From contig CAMDLJ010000055.1 of NCBI GenBank assembly GCA_945901665.1, positions 1 through 10,936 on the forward strand: 10,936 bases of DNA. Direction: 5' to 3'. Below the pieces are notes generated by a model, which was given only the letters and a program-made list of their open reading frames with translations, did not search any database and had not been told where the DNA came from. Shown here piece by piece: positions 6,927-10,936 of this stretch. Positions within the stretch are counted from its first letter, which is position 1; each line of letters starts with the position of its first letter. Origin of the DNA: Bordetella parapertussis. Its GTDB lineage: Bacteria; Pseudomonadota; Gammaproteobacteria; Burkholderiales; Burkholderiaceae. Position numbers and translations under genes: made by a program.

Positions 6927-7119
6927 AAGGTCGTGGATCGCGCTGGTTTCATGGATGAACTTTATTCTGCGTTGGTCAGACTGCTTTGGGTGACGTGGTT
7001 ATCCCTTGGTTCGGACAAACCCCTAATGCCAAGCCACTGAATCCCGAAACCAACTCTCAACATCCCCCCACAAGGTTGGGCGTCATCAAACCGTCAAATA
7101 ATTCTATTAAGATGGAATT
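6927..7119. promoter_or_regulatory. Divergent intergenic region between livG and arsR
   Basis: The 193 bp separate the start codons of the minus-strand liv operon and the plus-strand arsenic genes, so both promoters should lie here. No strong -35/-10 pair is visible for either side. Candidates for arsR are TTGGGC at 7077-7082 with TAATTC at 7099-7104 (16-bp spacer). The arsR-proximal end is AT-rich and carries the inverted repeat listed separately. No open reading frame of note was seen. Confidence 0.45.
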
Positions 7120-7121
7120 AT
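7098..7121. promoter_or_regulatory. Probable ArsR operator
   Basis: A perfect inverted repeat, ATAATTC at 7098-7104 and GAATTAT at 7115-7121, separated by 10 bp. The right arm overlaps the arsR start codon (7120-7122). ArsR/SmtB repressors bind AT-rich imperfect palindromes of this kind close to their own promoters, so autorepression is expected. Assignment rests on position and symmetry only. Confidence 0.55.
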
Positions 7122-7446
7122 GGAATCAAAAACGGTTGTACTTGCCCTCACAGCCCTGGCCCAGGCGTCTCGGCTGCAAATATTTCGCGCTTTGGTGCAA
7201 GCCGGCCCCTCAGGGCTCACCCCTGGGGCACTGGCCGCCCACGTGGATGTGGCACCCAATACCCTGTCCTTTCACCTCAAAGGCTTGGTGCACGCCGACC
7301 TGGTCAGTCAAGAGCGCATCGGTCGCCACTTGATTTACCGGGCGCATTTCGATCGGATGAATGCATTGCTGGCCTACTTGTCTGAAAACTGCTGCCAAGG
7401 CCAAAGCTGTGAGGTCGAGGCCGCTGATATCCGCAAAATTTGTTAA
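7120..7446 (+). CDS. arsR: ArsR-family arsenite-responsive repressor
   Basis: A 108-residue winged-helix repressor that should bind the ars promoter and release it on binding As(III). Residues 10-60 hold the DNA-binding fold, with SRLQIFRALVQAG and the recognition helix in APNTLSFHLKGL (45-56), and the wing follows (SQERIGRHLIYRA). It lacks the E. coli-type CVC motif in the helix. Instead cysteines lie at the C-terminus: Cys91, Cys92, Cys97 and Cys108 (NCCQGQSC). This resembles the Acidithiobacillus ferrooxidans ArsR type, whose arsenite site is built from a C-terminal Cys-Cys and a third cysteine a few residues later. The start at 7120 has an AAGATGG element at 7109-7115, a near match to the consensus but only 4 nt away. 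arsC follows closely. Confidence 0.93.
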   Translation: MESKTVVLALTALAQASRLQIFRALVQAGPSGLTPGALAAHVDVAPNTLSFHLKGLVHADLVSQERIGRHLIYRAHFDRMNALLAYLSENCCQGQSCEVEAADIRKIC

Positions 7447-7461
7447 CCAATGGAAATCAAA

Positions 7462-7965
7462 ATGTCCGACACCCCAAGCATCCATGTCTTATTCCTGTGC
7501 ACCCACAACTCAGCGCGCAGCATCTTGGCCGAGGCCTTGCTCAACCACATGGGGCAGGGCAAATTCAAAGCCTACTCCGCTGGCAGCAGCCCCCGCGAGA
7601 ATCAACAACCCAACCCCTTGGCCCTGCGCACCCTGGAAAAGGCTGGTATCAGCACCCAAGGCTTGGGCAGCAAAAGCTGGGATGTGTTTGCCGCACCCGG
7701 CGCACCATCAATGGATTTGGTCATCACGGTGTGCGACAACGCTGCGGGCGAGGTCTGCCCCTATTGGCCCGGTCAACCCGCCACGGCCCACTGGGGCTAT
7801 GCCGACCCCTCCGAAACCCAAGGGACAGAGGCCGATCAATTGGCTGCCTTTGCGCAAACCCTGCACCAAATCAAACGAAGGCTGGAAATTTTTATCAGCC
7901 TGCCCATGGCCAGCCTGGGCAAAATGAGCTTGCAGCAAAGCGCCCGAGCGCTGGCCCAATCGTGA
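7462..7965 (+). CDS. arsC: Arsenate reductase, low-molecular-weight phosphatase type
   Basis: A 167-residue cytoplasmic enzyme that reduces As(V) to As(III). The P-loop is CTHNSARS at 13-20 (nucleophile Cys13, Arg19, the CX5R pattern of LMW protein tyrosine phosphatases). Cys91 (VCDNAAG) and Cys99 (VCPYWPG) match the two resolving cysteines of the Staphylococcus plasmid type, and HWGYADPS (110-117) carries the acidic residue Asp115. These features point to a thioredoxin-type triple-cysteine relay, though glutaredoxin coupling cannot be excluded. The start chosen is ATG at 7462, which has GGAA 6-9 nt upstream; ATG at 7450 adds four residues and has no ribosome binding site. It lies 15 nt after arsR and overlaps the next gene by 4 nt. 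Confidence 0.92.
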   Translation: MSDTPSIHVLFLCTHNSARSILAEALLNHMGQGKFKAYSAGSSPRENQQPNPLALRTLEKAGISTQGLGSKSWDVFAAPGAPSMDLVITVCDNAAGEVCPYWPGQPATAHWGYADPSETQGTEADQLAAFAQTLHQIKRRLEIFISLPMASLGKMSLQQSARALAQS

Positions 7966-8618
7966 AATCTTGGCGCCTGTATGCGGCCGAAATGGTGGGC
8001 ACCGCCGCCTTGCTGTGCGCGGTGATTGGCTCGGGCATCATGGCCGAAAACCTCAGCGGTGGAAGTGTGGCTGTGGCGCTGTTGGCCAACACCTTGGCCA
8101 CGGTGTTTGCACTCTACGTATTGATTGAAACCATCGGCCCCATCAGCGGGGCACACTTCAACCCCGCCGTGTCATGGGTGATGGCCTGGCGCAAAGAATT
8201 GCCCATGCGTTTGTTGGCTGGCTATGTGGTGGCCCAGTTGCTGGGTGCAGCCATGGGGGCTTGGCTGGCGCACGCCATGTTTGAGCTGCCCATCCTCCAA
8301 TGGTCGACCCATGTGCGCACCGGACCGAGCCAATGGCTGGCCGAAGCAGTGGCCACAGCCGGCCTTTTGTTTGTCATATTGAGGTCGCCCCCGGGCAAAG
8401 CTTCCGCACTGGTCGCTTGCTACATCGGTGCGGCTTATTGGTTCACGGCCAGCACCTCATTTGCCAACCCGGCTGCGGTGTTTGGGCGCATGCTGAGCGA
8501 CACCTTTGCGGGCATTGCCCCATCAGACGCTCCGGGTTTTATGGCCTCACAATTAGCGGGTGCAGCCCTGGGCTGGCTGCTCCATCGCGTTTTAAGCCCC
8601 CCATCCCATCCATCTTAG
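7962..8618 (+). CDS. MIP-family aquaglyceroporin (AqpS-like) of the ars operon
   Basis: A 218-residue inner-membrane channel with about six hydrophobic helices. The two half-helix motifs are present: HFNPAV (NPA at 67-69) and FANPAA (NPA at 169-171). In most aquaporins the second NPA is followed by the selectivity-filter arginine; here it is Ala172. A GTG at 7962 is the start: it overlaps the arsC stop (GTGA, 7962-7965), giving translational coupling, and no in-frame ATG occurs before residue 11. A longer frame reaching back to 7440 runs through arsC in the wrong phase and is not part of the protein. In Sinorhizobium meliloti the ars operon carries AqpS in place of an arsenite pump, and the same role, downhill export of As(OH)3 made by ArsC, is likely here. 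Confidence 0.88.
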   Translation: MKSWRLYAAEMVGTAALLCAVIGSGIMAENLSGGSVAVALLANTLATVFALYVLIETIGPISGAHFNPAVSWVMAWRKELPMRLLAGYVVAQLLGAAMGAWLAHAMFELPILQWSTHVRTGPSQWLAEAVATAGLLFVILRSPPGKASALVACYIGAAYWFTASTSFANPAAVFGRMLSDTFAGIAPSDAPGFMASQLAGAALGWLLHRVLSPPSHPS

Positions 8619-8626
8619 AAATTACC

Positions 8627-9028
8627 ATGACCCCACTGCCCTTTGCCGCCCTCATCACCTTGCTGACCATCGCCGTGATGTTTTGGACGGCCATCAACGT
8701 GGGGCGCGCTCGGGTGAAGTACGAAGTCAAAGCACCCGCCACATCCGGGCACGAGATGTTTGACCGTGCTTACCGCGTGCAAATGAACACCATGGAAAGC
8801 GCCCTGATGCTGCTGCCCGCCTTGTGGGTGTATGCCGCCTTCAATGGCGATACTGGTGCCGCTGTGATGGGCTTGACTTGGGTGGCAGGCCGCATTTGGT
8901 ATGCGCTGGCCTATCAAAAAGACCCCGCCAAGCGCGGCGGCGGCTTCAGCCTTTCCCTTTTGGCCATTGCTGGTTTGTGGGCGGGCGGCCTGTGGGGCGT
9001 GGTTAAAGTGTTGCCTGCTACGCTCTGA
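8627..9028 (+). CDS. MAPEG-family membrane protein
   Basis: A 133-residue integral membrane protein with about four hydrophobic helices (roughly 4-25, 58-73, 76-96, 107-128). The segment FDRAYRVQMNTMES (45-58) is the family core, with Arg47, Arg50, Asn54 and Glu57, and GRIWYALAY (88-96) is the second conserved part. MAPEG proteins include microsomal glutathione transferases and leukotriene C4 synthase; bacterial members mostly lack a proven function. The start ATG at 8627 is 8 nt after the aquaglyceroporin stop with a weak ribosome binding site, so it is probably co-transcribed with the ars genes. A link between glutathione and arsenite handling is tempting but is inference from position only. 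Confidence 0.85.
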   Translation: MTPLPFAALITLLTIAVMFWTAINVGRARVKYEVKAPATSGHEMFDRAYRVQMNTMESALMLLPALWVYAAFNGDTGAAVMGLTWVAGRIWYALAYQKDPAKRGGGFSLSLLAIAGLWAGGLWGVVKVLPATL

Positions 9029-9049
9029 TCCTTTACCAGGAGTCTCGCC

Positions 9050-10024
9050 ATGAAGGGTTTTATCAGATCATTCCTGACTGCCAGTTTGTTGGCACTGTTC
9101 GCCTGGCTTGCACCGATATCTGCCATGGCGCAAGCGTATCCATCGCGTGCCGTGACCCTGATCAACCCCTACCCCCCTGGGGGCGGGGCCGATGTGCTGG
9201 CGCGTGCATTGGCGCGCGAACTCACCGAGATATGGCGCCAACCTGTGATCATTGAAAGCAAGCCCGGCGGTGGCACCACCATTGCCGCGGCATTTGTGGC
9301 GCGGGCCAACCCCGACGGCTACACCTTGCTGCTGTCCACCAGCCAACATGCCATCGCACCGGCCTTGTTCAAAAACCTCTCTTATGACATCGTCACCCAC
9401 CTGACCTCCATTGCCCTGGCTTCTGAGAGCCCGCTTTTTTTGGTGGTGCGGCCTGACCGTGGCATCAGCAGCATGGGCGACCTGATGGCCAAGCTCAAAC
9501 AAAACAGCGCCGCCATGAACTATTCGTCCTCTGGTTTGGCCAGCTTGCCGCACTTGGCAGGTGCGTTTTTAAACCAAATGACCGGCTCCTCTGCCACCCA
9601 CATCCCCTTCACCGGTTTGGCGCCAGCGTTGACGGCCTTGCTCGGTGGTCAGGTGGACTATTTGTTTGCCGACACCTCTGCCGTGCCGCACATCCATGCT
9701 GGCAAGGTGCGTGCGTTGGCCGTGTCCTCGCCCACCCGCTTGCCCAGCTTCCCCGACTTGCCCACGATGGGCGAGACCTTGCCCGGCTTTCAGTTCACCG
9801 TGTGGACAGGTCTGGATGCGCCCACGGGCACGCCGCGCGCGGTGATCGATCAGGTGCACGACGCCGTGCAAAAAGCGCTGGCCTCACCGGCCATGAAAAA
9901 GTTGTATCTGGACACTTCGCGCACGCCCTCCGCCTTGTCACCCGACCAATTCGCTGCCTTCAAAGCGGGCGAAGTGCAAAAGTACCAAAAGCTCAGCCGC
10001 GAAGCGGGCATCAAAGCGGAATAA
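9050..10024 (+). CDS. Second Bug-family (TctC-like) periplasmic substrate-binding protein
   Basis: A 324-residue exported binding protein of the tripartite tricarboxylate transporter class. The signal peptide is residues 1-27 (ending ISAMA, cleavage before Gln28). The mature chain opens AYPSRAVTLINPYPPGGGAD, followed by ESKPGGGTTIAAAFVARANPDGYTLL and later THIPFTGLAPALTALLGGQVDY, all canonical family positions. The ribosome binding site CAGGAG (9037-9042) is strong. It differs clearly from the Bug protein at 1301-2278 (PQVPGGGADAIGR against PYPPGGGADVLAR and different C-termini), so they are not a recent duplication. No TctA/TctB genes are in the window. It starts 21 nt after the MAPEG gene, so read-through from the ars cassette is possible, and it may work with the aldehyde dehydrogenase downstream. 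Ligand is unknown. Confidence 0.94.
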   Translation: MKGFIRSFLTASLLALFAWLAPISAMAQAYPSRAVTLINPYPPGGGADVLARALARELTEIWRQPVIIESKPGGGTTIAAAFVARANPDGYTLLLSTSQHAIAPALFKNLSYDIVTHLTSIALASESPLFLVVRPDRGISSMGDLMAKLKQNSAAMNYSSSGLASLPHLAGAFLNQMTGSSATHIPFTGLAPALTALLGGQVDYLFADTSAVPHIHAGKVRALAVSSPTRLPSFPDLPTMGETLPGFQFTVWTGLDAPTGTPRAVIDQVHDAVQKALASPAMKKLYLDTSRTPSALSPDQFAAFKAGEVQKYQKLSREAGIKAE

Positions 10025-10118
10025 GTCCGCCACCCTGGCTCATGGGGTCCGATCAAGCCGGGCCATGGGCACCCACCATTTTTGGTAGAAAATCCCCCGA
10101 CTTCACAAGGAACCCGCC

Positions 10119-10936
10119 ATGACATACCCCCATACCCAACTCTTCATCAATGGCCAATGGTGCGACGCCGCCGCTGGCGAATCGCTGGCCGTGTTCAACC
10201 CTGCCACGGGCAAAGAAATTGGCCGCGTCGCCCACGCCCGCATCCCCGACTTGGACCGCGCCCTGCAAGCGGCCCAAAAAGGCTTTCAAACCTGGCGCGA
10301 CATGCTGCCAGTGGAGCGCAACAAAATCATGCGCAAGGCCGCAGCGCTGATGCGCGAACGTGCTGGCGATATTGCGGCCATGCTGACCCAAGAGCAAGGC
10401 AAGCCCTTGGCTGAAGCCAAGGGGGAGGCCATGGCCGCGGCCGACATCATTGAGTGGTTTGCCGATGAAGGCATGCGCGTGTACGGCCGCATCGTGCCCT
10501 CGCGCTTTAACCTGTCGGCGCGCCAAATGGTCATCAAAGACCCCGTGGGCCCCGTGGCGGCTTTCACCCCATGGAACTTCCCCATCAACCAAGTGGTTCG
10601 CAAAATGGCTGCCGCCTTGGCGTCGGGTTGCTCCATGATCGTCAAAGCCCCCGAAGAAACACCCGCCGCACCCGCTGCCCTCATCCGTGCCTTTGCCGAT
10701 GCAGGCATTCCTGAGGGTGTGTTGGGTTTGGTCTACGGCACACCGGCTGAAATTTCCAACTACCTGATCCCCCACCCCATCATCCGCAAGATCACCTTCA
10801 CCGGCTCCACACCCGTGGGCAAGCAACTGGCCGCACTGGCTGGCCAGCACATGAAGCGCGTCACCATGGAGCTGGGCGGCCACGCCCCCGTGATCGTGGC
10901 CGAAGACGCCGACATCGCCTTGGCGGTGAAGTCGGC
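10119..10936 (+). CDS. NAD(P)-dependent aldehyde dehydrogenase, succinate-semialdehyde dehydrogenase-like, N-terminal part
   Basis: The first 272 codons of an aldehyde dehydrogenase that continues past the right edge; family members are about 480 residues. It would oxidise an aldehyde to its acid in the cytoplasm using NAD+ or NADP+. Visible motifs in order: NPATGKEIG (27-35), [12 protein letters not shown] (92-103), FTPWNFP (149-155, catalytic Asn153), VKAPEETP (175-182, cofactor-binding Lys176), FTGSTPVGK (227-235, nucleotide loop), and ELGGHAP (251-257, general base Glu251). The catalytic cysteine lies outside the window. EQGKPLAEA and the KAPEETP variant are typical of the GabD-like group, but many relatives act on other semialdehydes. 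The start ATG at 10119 has AAGGAA at 10107-10112. It probably belongs with the preceding Bug gene, though a 94-nt gap could hold a promoter. Confidence 0.93.
   Translation, partial: MTYPHTQLFINGQWCDAAAGESLAVFNPATGKEIGRVAHARIPDLDRALQAAQKGFQTWRDMLPVERNKIMRKAAALMRERAGDIAAMLTQEQGKPLAEAKGEAMAAADIIEWFADEGMRVYGRIVPSRFNLSARQMVIKDPVGPVAAFTPWNFPINQVVRKMAAALASGCSMIVKAPEETPAAPAALIRAFADAGIPEGVLGLVYGTPAEISNYLIPHPIIRKITFTGSTPVGKQLAALAGQHMKRVTMELGGHAPVIVAEDADIALAVKS

Noticed and set aside
7440..8618. 392-codon frame suggesting a fusion protein with the aquaglyceroporin
   Set aside because: The first 174 codons are arsC read in another phase; the channel starts at GTG 7962, which overlaps the arsC stop.
10025..10118. 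Possible terminator or promoter before the aldehyde dehydrogenase
   Set aside because: Only a 4-bp stem around TTTT (ACCA-TTTT-TGGT) and no convincing -35/-10 pair could be found.
10053..10883. 276-codon open frame on the minus strand
   Set aside because: Antisense to the aldehyde dehydrogenase, whose motifs are unmistakable; the composition is rich in His, Gly and Ala, typical of a shadow frame.

Overview
The window looks like a chromosomal segment of a betaproteobacterium of the Burkholderiales, most likely the Comamonadaceae (Limnohabitans, Rhodoferax or Polaromonas-like). This is inferred from the moderately high GC, the two orphan Bug-type (TctC-like) periplasmic binding proteins, the Burkholderiales-style branched-chain ABC transporter, and the ArsR with a C-terminal Cys-Cys motif. 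No rRNA, tRNA, CRISPR array or insertion sequence was seen. Both edges cut through genes.

Left two thirds (1-6926), all on the minus strand. Reading from 6926 leftward: livG-like ATPase, livF-like ATPase, periplasmic binding protein, livH-like permease, livM-like permease, a Bug protein, a VOC-fold (glyoxalase/extradiol dioxygenase) protein, a small exported cysteine-repeat protein, and the 5' end of a MetE-like methyltransferase. Spacing is tight (8-nt overlap, then gaps of 21, 33, 5, 49 and 8 nt) as far as the VOC gene, so livG to VOC is probably one operon. A 109-nt gap full of inverted repeats separates the VOC gene from the cysteine-repeat gene. The unit brings a small substrate, probably an amino acid, amide or organic/aromatic acid, through the inner membrane. 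It also carries an extra carboxylate-binding protein and a possible ring-cleavage or isomerase-type enzyme, which suggests catabolic uptake rather than housekeeping leucine transport.

Middle (6927-9028). A 193-bp divergent intergenic region separates the liv operon from a plus-strand arsenic cassette: arsR repressor, arsC arsenate reductase of the low-molecular-weight phosphatase fold, an aquaglyceroporin (AqpS-like), and a MAPEG-family membrane protein. No arsenite pump (ArsB/Acr3) lies inside the window. The likely scheme is reduction of arsenate by ArsC and downhill exit of arsenite through the channel, under ArsR control from an inverted repeat that overlaps its start codon.

Right end (9050-10936), plus strand. 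A second Bug protein starts 21 nt after the MAPEG gene with its own strong ribosome binding site. After a 94-nt gap comes an aldehyde dehydrogenase of the succinate-semialdehyde dehydrogenase type that runs off the window.

Most genes belong to well-known families. The most notable points are: an ATP site in the LivF/LivG pair that departs from consensus in three places, including a Walker A lysine-to-arginine change; the pump-less ars cassette whose channel lacks the usual selectivity-filter arginine; the regular 11-12-residue cysteine repeat in the small exported protein; and the hairpin cluster in front of it.
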